Origin: Ephemerocybe angulata
Lineage: Eukaryota > Basidiomycota > Agaricomycetes > Agaricales > Psathyrellaceae
Assembly: GCA_013368325.1 (NCBI GenBank)
Contig: JAACJK010000069.1
Coordinates: 1-64,000 of the forward strand
Direction: 5' to 3'
Length of the DNA: 64,000 nt
Below are positions 41,981 through 52,870 of the stretch, in pieces (within the stretch, counting starts at the first letter, position 1; each line of letters begins with the position of its first letter). The notes below the pieces were generated by a model that made no database searches, was not told the DNA's origin, and saw nothing but the letters and a program-made list of their open reading frames with translations. The position numbers and the translations under genes were made by a program.

Positions 41981-44900
41981 TTATTCTACATAAGTAAAAT
42001 CTCTAGATAAATCAACGATCTTCTGAATGCCAGAATTCTTATCACTACCCAAGTAAGTTATAAAGGCGCGGAGATTCTTTAAGTAAGGAGCTGACTTGGA
42101 AGGAATAGGACACCTCTCTTCCAAAAAGCGAAGTGCCTTCTCTTCATCCCACCCCTCTTGGGCAATGAGACGACGGACCAGCTCCACCACCTTCTCCCGC
42201 CGAACACCCTCGACTTTTAACCCATTAACGTTCCTCCGCCACCGGACTCCCCAATGCGCACGCGGCTGCTTAATAGAGAAGCGATGGCCAATGCCATATT
42301 CATTCTCATTCCAGATATCCTTCAGCGATGCGGTCTGGTTAGACGGCGGCTTCCAATACCCTGAAAACTCGGGAATCCACTCTCCTACACCCTGCTTTGG
42401 TGAGTTTTCCACCCATTCAAACGAATTATGCTTGAGTTGCCCTGGAGACAGCTTTTTCTCAAGGACTGATATTTCGCGCACTTGCGTTGCACGCATTTCG
42501 AGGTTGGTGCTGAGTGGGAAGGTGGCAAATGAGTACACGGTACCACTGCCGCTGATAGCAGGAGCCTTTGGCGAAAACGTAGACGTAGTGGCTGCTGTCG
42601 GGGTCTGAGCCGAAGAGATTGGGTTAGGCGCTATCTCGAGTGACTCGGAGTCCGACGGTGCTGGAGGCTCGGGCTCCAGGTGGACCTGCTTTGTTGGTCT
42701 TGGTGGATCGGGCATGGTGGGCCCGGGAGCTAACCCAGTAATGTACTTTGATGAAGCTAGGGTGGTTAATAAAGTGAATAAGAGTTTATAGGTGATATTC
42801 AAATAGGAACGCACCACCGGTAAATCGCTGAACAAGAGATTCCGAGAACTTGCGCTTCTTTGATTTGGGCGCGGATAAGCAGTCACCCAGTGACTGTATG
42901 AGCTCGAACATATCTCGACGGAGTTCAAGGTTCTGCTCTTCAACAGCATGTCGATGCTGTTCTTGCTTTATCATCGTTGACCGCAGGGCCCCAGATACCG
43001 AAGCTGCGTATTGTTCAGGCAAGTGCTTCAAATTAGCCTTGGCTTCCCCTTCTACGGTGTTGATGATTGCAGTAGATTGACTGGCAAATTCGCGGAAGCT
43101 GTTGGTATTGAAAGGCGCGAAGTGCAGGAGAAAGAGGTCGGGATGCTGGGAGGCCATAACGGCCATGTCTTGAAGGAGGGCAGTCCGAAGATAGCGCAGG
43201 AGGTTCAAGTAGTAAACCAGTGCATTATCTCGAGCCTCGTTGCCATGCTCCTCAATGCGCCTCTGGTATGCCTTTTCTTCGTCTTCTATCCAGGGAAATA
43301 TTGAGCTGACGAGGTCTGGCGGTGGTTCTATGGATTACTTTGGTCAGCCTTCCAATTTATAGTTAGAATACCAGGTCTGACTTACTTAGCTCATCCCGAC
43401 ATATGAAATAAGAGTCCTTTCGCTCTCCATTGAATCCTGCAAGCGCCAGCATGGCATCCGTTGGAAGCACACGGTTGTAACAGGCGCGGAACGACCCCGA
43501 CTGGGACCAGTTCCCTAGAGACATTGTCCCTTCTACTGTAGCCCCATTTTCAATTGCAACATTTGCTGCACGCACACGTCCACCATGGGTTGCCTTGTCG
43601 CAGAAAATATCAAACTGCAGCTTGAAGTGATTGACTCGCTTTCGATGGTCTGTCAAATAATATGGTAAGAAATGGGTAACATCTCGGGCATACAGATGAG
43701 TGAAGACGTACATGCGTCATTCATCTCTTCACGGTCATTCTTGCCACCAGGAAACAAAAGAATGTTGTACCAGTCACGGTAGCCAATTTGCGTGGCTTTG
43801 TCGTGCTTCCAATCGGGAGCGAAGGAGGGTGGGCTACGCTTTTCGATGTGATACAGACCAAACAAATACATTCCGAGTGCATTGAGGACACAAAGATCAG
43901 GGTCGCGGTGGCGGAAGGCGCTATGCTCGTCGATCCGGCCATTGACATTTGTCTTGCCTTGGTTGCTAAATACGACGAATGCCTATTAAATTCAAACCAC
44001 TGTTAACTATTGTGCAAGTTCTGAAGGAGCAACTATTGACATACCTTGGCTTTGAAATCATGCGCAATATTAACTAGGGGAACATCACGCATCGACAGAT
44101 CGGAAAGGCGAACTGGGCGGACATTATCCCCACGCAACGCCATTGTGGCAGATATAATGAGCATACACCTATCGCGCAGGTAGGCGATGGTTTGTTGTGC
44201 TGTCTTCTTCCCAGTCATGAGCCCAACGCTCACTTCCTTGTATTGATCTTCACTAAAAGTCTCTATTGTAACCATTAGTTAAATGAATACACTCGGAGCT
44301 TTAGCGCAGAAAATTCAAGACTCACGAGATTGAACACCATTTGCCTTCACCTCTTGGCAGAATTCATTTTGGCGTTCCGCATCTCCTTGACGGGCAGCTT
44401 TCTCTACACTCCGAACGTCGGGATCATTCCTAAGGAAGCTCTGGGCCTGAGGGCAGTTCACGTATCGAGGATCCTTGCGATGGTGAATAAATCTGTAGTT
44501 TTCAAGAGCACTAATAGCCTGTGTAACGGTACGCCATGAAATACGGGTGTTCGGAATTGGTTTGCCCTTTCTATCAAGCTAGATATGATATGAGTGCATA
44601 TTTGCATAATCACAACTATAAGAAACGTACCCTTTCCCGCTTCCGTTCCTCCTCTGCATAAATAGCCACTTTCATCGGGGTGATTGGATGCGCCGGAACG
44701 ACTGTGTACTCGATGCCCTTCTCCCTAGCTTCCTCTAACCGCCTCTCTTCACGTAGGGCCCACTGCATCTCGTAGCGTTCTAGTTGCCGTGCGTATGCTG
44801 GTTCAGTCCCTTTTTTGACAGCCATCTCTTGCTGCCGAGCAATCGCTTGTTGCGCTGCTTCATCCTCGAGGTCGAGTAGTGAATCTGCAAGAGTCGTGTT

Positions 44901-45280
44901 TGCCACGGCTCCTGACACGATTTCTGGGTCATTCAGGGCATTCTGAACTGCTGAAGGGATCTTGATTGGCACGTCATCCTTGGAAAGGATGGGGTTGAGC
45001 TCGCTCTCGGGAAGGTCCAAGTCATCCTCTTGAGGCATTTCATACAAAACAGGCAGGTCATCGATGCCCGTGGGGAGCGTATGAGAAAAGGTGTCGAAAT
45101 TTGGCTCCATTTTGAGTGGACTGGAGGCTCTCCTCTTGTTACGCGCCCGCTTTTTGGTGGGCGTCTTGGAGGGCAGGTCTTCAATGGGATTGCCTGCGAC
45201 AATGGGTACAGGGGGTCAGAGGCGAGGAGAGGACTCTTTTAAACTCGAGACTGACCTTGAAAAGTCTTTCTTCGACCCAT
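41981..45280 (-). CDS. Crypton/Ndc10-type tyrosine recombinase with GCR1-like C-terminus
   Basis: A first short exon at 45280 (MGRRKTFQ) splices to GNPIEDLPSKTPTKKRARNK, an NLS-like start, then acidic and coiled-coil regions. Recombinase: LRDRCMLIISATMALRGDNV (catalytic Arg), NQGKTNVNGRIDEHSAFRHR and DPDLCVLNALGMYLF (Crypton/Ndc10 signature), CDKATHGGRVRAAN (HxxR) and GSFRACYNRVLPTDAML (nucleophile Tyr). C-terminal: a helical region with KSKKRKF, a Pro/Ser linker, and a domain with FSGYWKPPSNQTASLKDIWN, WGVRWRRNVNG and RREKVVELVRRLI, resembling the GCR1_C DNA-binding domain found in fungal Cryptons. About seven short introns have matching phases. It looks complete. It should cut and join DNA through a phosphotyrosine. 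Confidence 0.8.
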
Positions 45281-45969
45281 TTTACGCGTGACCGCGTAGC
45301 AGGCTAAACAATGGCCAGAGCTATAGCAGCCGAGTTGACGGCCATGCAATGCGGGCGAAACTAAGACTATGCAACAGACTGCGGAGTACAAGCCTGGTCT
45401 GAGATGATGATAATGAACAATCAGAGTACTTACAAAGCTACTAATGCCTTTGTCCTCGAGAAATTCTTGGGCGAGTCTCTGAGATAGCGCGAGTGAGGCA
45501 AAACTAATTAGTGGCACAAAGCGTAACTGAGCGTGTTAGGCGCCTTACGGAAATATTGATGGCCGGTGGCTATGACGCACAGCACGTGGGTGCACCATGT
45601 GGGCCCGCCGCATTTGGTCTAACAGCCCAGGCAGCCGTGTTCGGGCACAAAGCGATAGGATCCGGTTGAAACAAAGGTACCATGCGTTGAATAATAATGG
45701 TAGTATACGCCAAGCCAAATTATATCTGAGTCGGGTAACGTTACCCCACAGAAAAAGGGGGGTTACCTCAGGTTACCCCTGCAAGCGTGCGGTCTATCAT
45801 ATACTCTATGTATTGAATGTATAGTACTATTAGTGGGGTGGTCAGAAATACTTTCTATGTTCAAAATAATGCTTTGCAACGGTCAGGAATCGAACCGAGA
45901 GCCTCACATAGACATTTTCACGTCACAACCACTGTACCATAAGGTCATATAATATATTACATTTACTCA
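45281..45969. other. Non-coding right part of the hAT-like interior
   Basis: No supported gene. GGGTAACGTTACCC (45733-45746) is a perfect palindrome, and a related GGGTACGTTACCCC occurs near the left end (about 38468). Confidence 0.5.
45866..45950 (-). ncRNA. tRNA-like sequence with Pol III A and B boxes
   Basis: On the minus strand TGGTACAGTGG matches the A-box consensus and GGTTCGATTCC matches the B box, with normal tRNA spacing. The acceptor and T stems do not pair, so it is more likely a tRNA-derived SINE or a decayed tRNA than a working tRNA gene. Confidence 0.4.
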
Positions 45970-46102
45970 AGGCCTAAGCCCCGGCTTTTTGGTCTGGGCC
46001 CGGCCTTGAGCCCAGCCCGGCCCTACTGCCAAATCGAGTAAGGCCCGGCTCGGCTTGGCCTGTAAGGGCCCGGCTAGGCCCGGCTCGCGGCTTTGAGCCC
46101 GA
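45970..46102. repeat. Right subterminal GGCCCGGC-rich repeats of hAT-like element
   Basis: GC-rich CCCGGCC words inside the right 15-bp terminus; inverted relative to 38277-38400. Confidence 0.75.
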
Positions 46103-46482
46103 GCCTGTAAGGCACTATCCACAGGAATCGGTGGCCCTGTCATGCCCCAAGCTGGTATATCATTTTTAAAAACATAAATACATGCTATAATGCAAAAAGA
46201 AACGGGAGAACCGACCCATAAATGGCTGAAATAGGTGCCCGATGTACGGTTCACCAGGTGGGCCGGCAATTGATTGGCGCCCAGTGTCACATGCATGGTG
46301 GGAACCCACAACCGTGTATGGCCTTACCTGTTTGGGCGGACTCCGGCATTGACCGCCCACATTTATGTATAATCTCGGTCAAGGAATCTCCAGCCAGAGC
46401 ACCGTGGCACCAACAGGTACTTATACATAACTATAGGACTGTTGCTAATGCAATTTATATATAAGAACGACAGTATTTAGTG

Positions 46483-48474
46483 TATATCGCATTCTCCGCT
46501 ATCCAATGGTTACGAATCCTCGAGCTCGTCATCTCATATGACATCGGGTGCCAGTGGCACAAGAAGCTCTTAGATCGACTGGCGAAGCTCCCGCCATTCC
46601 TGCGACCATCCTTTATCAAGCTCTTGCTGGTATTGATTCCCAAGTTTCACCTTCCGGCGCACGTCGAGTTTTGTAATCGCACCTACTCTTTCAACCTTAC
46701 AAAAGGGGTCGGACGTACAGACGGGGAGGCACCGGAGCGCGGATGGTCACGCATGAACGCTGTTGCAAAAAGTACCGCTGAGATGGGACCAGGTAACCGG
46801 CGTGACACCCTCGACGACCACATGGCCGACGAGAATTGGACTAAAACTAAGAAATGTGGTAAGTGCAAGTAGATCTCGCATCCCCTTATCAAGCTCATAC
46901 TTCTTATTGCCCAGCTGAGACTTTTGTCATGAAGATGGAGCAGGCAGTTGAGGGAAAGGCGAGATTTGAACGTGATCATGAAGACTTCAAGTCCGCCATA
47001 CCTGCGACATTTATCTCGCTTTGGACGAAGCAAGTAGAGGACTGGGAAGTCGAACCGAGCTCAAATCCAAACCCATATGAGGCGGAGACAAAAGGTATGA
47101 GGATCCTTGTTGTTTCAAGAAACTGCTGGCTAAAACTGCACGCTAGGCGTTAGCGCACAGGTGGTTCGATTACGCCTCGCGAAGGAGGCCAATGCTGAGG
47201 CCCCAGAGGCAGGGGAAGGCGAAGGGAATAGTGACGATGGGGCGGTAATGTACCCTTCACTCTTTATCTCGATGGGAGTCCAGCTCGAGGAGGATCAGTA
47301 CGTATTCTCCAACTCATTGAATTGACTAATCTAAGTGTCATCCTCAGATACAAGCTCCGTATCGCAGCATCCCAACTCGGTAATCACCCCACCAAGAAGC
47401 AGCTTAGCAACTTAGCCGAACGTTCGAACGTACTTCGCAGGCGTATCGCCGTGTGGACGGATTACCAGAAGCTCTATATCCCTGAAGCAGAGGTGATGAG
47501 GCTTCGCCAGGACTCGGAGTCAGCTGCTGTTGATGGTAAGCCGTCGATCGAGGCACACGATATCCCTCTCTTCCTCCCGTCGTCACTCCCACCATCGGTA
47601 AAATGTAGAGCTGACCTGAAGAGCTACGAAGCCCAGCTTCGCGAAGGCCAGGCTTACGATGCCCTGGATGAGCTAAGACGGCACCTGAGACAACGATCGT
47701 ACCTGTACAAACGTAAGGACAAGAATTCACGAGGTGCTCAGGCGTCCGTCGCAGCGAATACTCGGTCGAACACAGCAATAAAACGCGCACAGCTAGGTGT
47801 TGACGGGGCCGCAATCAAGTACACACGTGCCTACAAGGCGCTTCTGGACTTGAAGGGAGAGTTTCCATCGGAGGACGACTTGGGGGAGGAGGGTTGGAGG
47901 AAGGACCTCCAGAAGTTGAAAAAAAGTGATATCCGTGGCCTTTCAGAGGGGCTATTTGGGAACTCCGAAGGTACTCGGAGTATCTCGTGGATTTGGAAAT
48001 CGGGGTCGGTATCAATTACTTCGACCTCGGAGGATGACATCGAGAGCGATGAACAATTGCAAGATGGTCCGTTCCCTCATTAAATCCTAGTTATTTAGCT
48101 AACCTATAGTTTCCTTAGCCCTTCGTATCGAGTTCTTGAAGTCCAGAGCACGCGCCAATCGCTGGGCCGAGGAGGTCTTGCTCTTGGAAGAGGAGATGAG
48201 ACGTACCTTGGCCTTCTTCAGCTATAAAGCTGAATGGTGGCTGGCGCGGAAGGCAAGTACCATAGGGGGATCGACGGCTGACTACGAGGAGGGATTTTCT
48301 GCGTATGCGCATTCCCAGAACACAGTGTACCAGATGCTCTGGGAGGATTGCGATAGGCAATGGAGGGAGGGGCGCGCAAGGAACTGGGTAAAGACTAAGC
48401 AGAAAGGTGGTCGGAAAAAGGCTGGCCCCACTGATGAGATGGATGAAATAGACTTAGATGAGCTGGATGAGTAG
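46483..48474 (+). pseudogene. KDZ transposase, C-terminal half (gene interrupted)
   Basis: It resumes the frame at YIAFSAIQWLRILELVISYD, with the second catalytic Asp in YDIGCQW. It continues IPKFHLPAH, then KGVGRTDGEAPERGWSRMNA (Glu as third acidic residue) and NRRDTLDDH. The C-terminal helical region has SISWIW and RARANRWAEEVLLLEEEMRR, and ends EIDLDELDE at 48472-48474. Introns near 46860, 47094, 47299 and 48064 have consistent phase. With 36797-46482 plus one TATATCGCA removed, the frame to the N-terminal half is continuous, so the insertion is the only visible lesion. Confidence 0.88.
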
Positions 48475-48534
48475 TTTATTGGAATGTATTCCTGTATGTG
48501 ACGAGTTATCGGGGTAATAGGCGCGACCCATTCG

Positions 48535-50880
48535 ATTGGTGAAGCATCACAAGCTCGAGGTTGTCGCAAGTGACAAGAGGCATGATGCATCACCATACAT
48601 GACCCCATGGATGTCGCTTCCGTGATACCTCACTGAATGGCTATGAAGCTTCACGGACCCTGAATGGGCGGTGCTGTACCTTGAATAACCGATGTATGGG
48701 CTGGCACCATAGTGATTCATCACCAACCGATAGCACTCAAGGATGTACTCGCGCGTGTCAAGTCTCTGGGGTAGTGACGGCGGTTATAATGCTTCACGAA
48801 TAACCGACGTATGGGCTTCATCACCAACCGATAGCACTCAAGGGATGTACTCGCGCGTCTCAAGTCTCCGGGGTAGTGACAGTGGTTGTGATGCTTCACG
48901 TATCACCACTTCAAAGTGATGCTTCATGCATCGATAACAGGTGCTAAAATTATGTATTGACATTGCCCACCAGTATCCAGGCTCGATTGGAGTTGAATCA
49001 TCACCAGCTGTCAGGCGTTAACCTTGGGAGGCCTAAAACCTCCTTGGCTGTACCCGTGAGTCGTGATGATGCTTCACCACGAATAAATTGTGCTATCATG
49101 CTGTCGTCCCACATGGCGAGTTGGACCTTCACAACCTCGGGTGCGCTTGGTCGAAGAGCCGCCGCATACTGCTGAATGAATAATTAGGACACGCACCCTC
49201 AAATAGGCGCTCATATTTTCAATAATAAAATTCTGGATCCCTGGAGTGCCTGAGGTGGCGAACCATCACCATGCACTAACCATCGTATATGCTAATCCAA
49301 TTTGGGGACCGTATGTCAGCGCGGAACGTGGTGAATAATCAGCTGCCGATAACGGGGCATGTTTGAAATGATATATGATATTTCCGGCAAACGAGTGATA
49401 CTTCATCTATCGCGGATAGGCGCTCAGATTTTGTGTTCCCAGCTCTAGTGATAAACTATCACGTTTGGTTGCCCATTGGCGCGTCGGAGACGCAGTGAAC
49501 CATCACCGATCACCAATCCACGGTGGATATGAGGCCCGTATACAGGTGCGTAGGATGATGAATCATCACTGCCCGATATCTCGCGCATGCCCGGGCAGAG
49601 CGTGATACTTCACCACTCGTGAGTCCTGAATAGGCGCGTACATGATGTAACCGGTCATCTATCAAGCGCGTGTGGTGAACTATCACCAAGCGTGAAGTAT
49701 TGTATATTTTTCCATATATTTTGGGACCTCGTATGTAGCCGCGAAACGTTGTGAATTATCACCTGCCAGCAATTAGTGGTTGAATTTTGAATACCTGTGC
49801 CAGCCAAAGGTGGTGAAGCATCACACATCACAAATAGGTGCCCGAGTTTGTATTCCAAGGTCTACCCAGGGAGTGAGGTGATTATCCATCATGAGTCGCT
49901 AGCCATCGTATATTTTTGAATTACCATGGGACCCCCGTGTATAGGCGCAGAAATTCGTGATGTATCACCTGCCGATAACAGTCCGGATCCGTGTGCTGCG
50001 GTGAATTATCATGAACCGCGGACTGGCGTCTATTTTTCTATTTAATTTGGGACTACATTCGGACAGAGGTGAAGGTTCACCAACCGCGAACTGACGTATA
50101 TTTTGCTATTTAATTTGGGGCGCGGTATATACATGCGGATCGAGGTGAAGAATCACCTCCCGGTAGCCGGCGTACGAATTTTGGTTATTTTGGTGCGTGG
50201 CTATATCGCGGTGTGATGTGGTGAATGATCACAAGTCGCTAAATGGCGTGTATTTTCCTATTTAATATTGGGCCCGGGATGTACATGCGGATCGAGGTGA
50301 AGAATCACCTCCCGGTAGCCGGCGTACGATTTTTGGTTATTTTTGTGCGTGGCTATATCGCGGTGTGACGTGGTGAATCATCATGAGTCGCTAAATGGTG
50401 CGTATTTTGCTATTTAATATGGGGCGCGGTATATACATGCGGATCGAGGTGAAGAATCACCTGCCGGTAGCCGGCGTACGAATTTTGATAATTTTGGTGC
50501 GTGTTTACCCCTCGCGCCGTGTTGAGGATGCTTCACCAACCAGTAAAACCCCGATTGAAGAATGCGGTGTGGTCGTACCCAGTTGGGACAGCCAACCCAT
50601 ATCCTAGGGTAGGCGCATCAGTAGCGCCCGATGCGGCGGCTAGTGTCCATGTCCAGGGGATTCGGGGCAGTGATCTGATGAAGTCCATGCCCATGGTCCA
50701 CACCCCATGCACACGGTCTACCCCCCTGGGACCATCCCCCATGACGTTTGGCACGCCCGGTCCCAGCCCATGAGCTGCGCGCCCAGGAGGGTGTGATGCA
50801 TCACGGGCAGAAAAACGACGATTATGGGAGTTAATACTTCAGCAAATATCGTGAGTTTATAGGCTCTGATGCATCATCCG
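48535..50880. repeat. Array of GTGA...TCAC palindromes (GTGATGCATCAC family)
   Basis: Thirty or so variants of a 12-bp palindrome, GTGAnGnATCAC or GTGATGCnTCAC, recur every 40-110 bp with otherwise varied spacers. Examples: GGTGAAGCATCAC (48539), TAGTGATTCATCACC (48710), GTGATGCTTCACG (48889), GTGATAAACTATCAC (49449), GGTGAACTATCACC (49674), GGTGAAGAATCACC (50144, 50296, 50448) and GTGTGATGCATCACG (50791). No gene is supported. The array starts about 60 bp after the KDZ stop codon. Confidence 0.85.
50100..50520. repeat. 152-bp higher-order tandem repeat within the palindrome array
   Basis: ACATGCGGATCGAGGTGAAG begins at 50131, 50283 and 50435, exactly 152 bp apart each time. Each unit holds one GGTGAAGAATCACC palindrome and one GGTGAATNATCA half-variant. 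Confidence 0.85.
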
Positions 50881-51263
50881 AGCTGACTCGCCTGATCGGC
50901 CTCAGACATAGCTTCGTCCACCGTGTCATTGAAGAAGCGATCCACCGCATTAGAGTCTGTATTCAGCCTCGCAAGCTCTCGGCGGCTCGCGAGAAGCTGG
51001 GCGTGGCATTCGGATAGCCTTTCGCTTAGTGCTGCGTTCCTCGTTTCAAGGGCATCAATGCGCGCGGTGTCCGTATAGCCCGGTGGGACCGCCGCTGCTG
51101 CGCCTGCAACATCGAGGATGCCCTGCCTATCTGCTCCTGGCCTGATATTTTGTACTCCGAGTGGCATCCGGGCGAGGACAGCGTGCGACGTGGAAAGGGC
51201 ATCAGCATCTCTCGCTTCCCTTCTCCTTGGCGACTTCTGAGCCATCTTCGACTTTCTCGCCAT
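50874..51263 (-). CDS. Small basic coiled-coil protein, 129 aa
   Basis: MARKSKMAQKSPRRREARDA is a strongly basic start, followed by an Ala/Gly/Pro stretch and a heptad-like helix (RIDALETRNAALSERLSECH, LLASRRELARLN) ending DEAMSEADQASQLG. Single exon. The coiled coil suggests oligomerisation; the family is not recognised. It lies at the far end of the palindrome array. Confidence 0.5.
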   Translation of the reverse strand: MARKSKMAQKSPRRREARDADALSTSHAVLARMPLGVQNIRPGADRQGILDVAGAAAAVPPGYTDTARIDALETRNAALSERLSECHAQLLASRRELARLNTDSNAVDRFFNDTVDEAMSEADQASQLG

Positions 51264-52254
51264 GAAATTTGGGCTCTACACTCTCACTATCCAGGTGCGT
51301 ATCCCTTTCTTTCAACGAGATCATGCCTAAACCCTACTTCTATAATACAGGGATCATCGGCGCTCGTCGCCATCTTCGAATCCGCGGGGTACAATCATCA
51401 AATTCGACGGCGCTCTCAATTTGAGAATTGAAGGTTAGCAACGGAGATTAGGGTACAAGTGTTCTTGGGTCATAGATGCTTGCGGTCGCGGTTGGCCTTT
51501 TAGGTGTGAGTGGGTGGCTATGGGTGCTCATGTTACTGAAGGCGTTGTTCATGGTGCGTGTCTTTCCTTTTCTCGTTCAAGCATCCCGACTTCATCGAAC
51601 CGACAAATCGTGAACCCTGCGCAGCTCTAAAGCCGACGAATTCATCTTGGTCCTTGGAGGTAGTGTGTTCTCGTGTATATGGCGGCCTCGGTAGGGCGGT
51701 CGAGTTGGGTCTACATTCTGCCTGGAGTTGGATGGACGGGCTTCCACCTTGGGGTACATCCATGGACTTCCTTTGCTGCAATTGGTCAGCGGTACGATAA
51801 GGAGCATTTACGCTACAAACGAGCCATTTTTATTGTCTTGGCAAGCAATGAAAATGCGTTGTTCATGGTTGGGAATGCTATGGAAACCGTATCATGACCC
51901 TAAGAATGCCATGAGGACCTCCCTGGTGGCTAGACAGGCTTACAGGTGAGCAATACCCATGCGCGTTAGGATCGCTCGGGACACCTTGGTTGTCTGGATG
52001 TGAATATCTATGTGAGCAAAGGCAAGCTGCGAGCTGGGTGGTTTTCAGCTGAACAGGACATTATCGCGGGAGCGCCGCCCTGGAAATGACAAGGAAATTA
52101 GGCGCCCGTACCCTGACTCATCGGAGTTGGTCTGAGTTCGAATTGGCTTTCCGTTCCCAGCCTGTCGGTGTCATGGGCGCCGTCGTTGCTGTTATCCACG
52201 ACACACTCAGCTTTGCCCTGAATCTTCACTACCCGCCCCTCATAACTGTCGGGC
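51264..52254. other. Stretch without a supported gene
   Basis: Overlapping short ORFs share a region (51.59-51.79 kb) open in several frames, but none has recognisable features. Confidence 0.35.
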
Positions 52255-52870
52255 ATGTCCCGTCTCTTCGAAGGCGCTCACCACATCAACAACGTAGAGG
52301 TCAAGAATACCGAGGTACACGGCAACTATTACGACTTTCGTACATTGGCCTCTCCATCTGCAACCGACGGTACTTTACAGCGTAAGCCCTATTATTTCAC
52401 CAATTCTTGCCGGCCGTGAAGGATGAGTTGTGTCCTGCAGTACTCCAACCACACATCGCCGCGGGAGCCCTGCACAACTCCGAAGACCGATGCGACGCGC
52501 CCAAATGTCACCCGGAAACGAGAGTTGCAGTCCAGGAAGCCATCCTTAGCTGGGTGGTGCACGAAGGGGGTGGTGGATCCAACCCGGCGAAGGATATCAT
52601 GTGGGTTACTGGACCAGCAGGGACGGGGAAGACGGCCATCGCAGGGACGATCGCGGAGACCTGGAGTAAACAGGGGCTGCTCGCTGGCGCTTTCTTTTTC
52701 TCGTCATTCTCGGGCGACACAAGGCGGCAGTCAAAGCGATACCTCGTGCCAACACTAGCGTATCAGCTCGTACGACTCGGATGCTTTCAGGACATGTCAC
52801 GGGAAGTCGAGCTCGCTATCAGACAGGATCCTGCGATATTCGACCAGCGGCTCGAGGACCAGCATCAGGG
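52255..52870 (+). pseudogene. NACHT/NLR-type NTPase, truncated after the Walker A region
   Basis: MSRLFEGAHHINNVEVKNTE at 52255 resembles the short N-terminal segment of basidiomycete NLR-like proteins. Intron 52370-52440 (71 bp) joins in phase to VLQPHIAAGALHNSEDRCDA and CHPETRVAVQEAILSWV. The P-loop is VTGPAGTGKTAIAGTIAETW, followed by AGAFFFSSFSGDTRR and YQLVRLGCFQDM. After FDQRLEDQ (about 52862) similarity stops, and the rest of the NACHT domain, with its Walker B, and any repeat domain are missing. Intact family members are P-loop signalling NTPases implicated in non-self recognition. This copy is probably dead. Confidence 0.7.

Larger units (their letters stand above)
38254..46125. mobile_element. 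hAT-like element carrying recombinase and XPG-nuclease genes
   Basis: TAGTGCCTTACAGGC at 38262-38276 is a perfect 15-bp inverted match to 46103-46117. It is flanked by the 8-bp duplication TCCACAGG (38254-38261 and 46118-46125). An 8-bp duplication and a TAGTG start are hAT hallmarks. Both ends carry GC-rich subterminal repeats (GGCCCGGC units). I find no hAT transposase. The 7,856-bp interior holds two minus-strand genes (39298-41388 and 41981-45280), each apparently intact. Confidence 0.75.
36788..46491. mobile_element. Outer TIR element (9-bp duplication) inserted in the KDZ gene
   Basis: TATATCGCA is present at 36788-36796 and again at 46483-46491, so the inserted DNA is 36797-46482. Just inside the ends are inverted repeats: TGTCGTTCT-C-ATATATAA (left, from 36805) matches TGTCGTTCT-T-ATATATAA (right, reverse complement); after 19 divergent bases both continue TATAGTTATGTATAA. 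The outermost 8-10 bases differ. A 9-bp duplication is typical of Mutator-like elements. Without the nested hAT-like element, about 1.8 kb remains, with no gene, as expected for a non-autonomous element. Confidence 0.8.

Noticed and set aside
42096..42608. 170-aa plus-strand ORF
   Set aside because: Antisense shadow of the GCR1-like C-terminal exon of the recombinase.
45866..45950. Functional tRNA gene
   Set aside because: A and B boxes are present but the acceptor and T stems do not pair.
36795..46482. KDZ-type ends starting CA for the outer element
   Set aside because: Would shorten the duplication to TATATCG; the coding frame shows that the CA belongs to the duplicated host codon GCA.
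48535..50880. CRISPR-like array
   Set aside because: Repeats are short, variable palindromes with irregular spacers, and the genome is eukaryotic.
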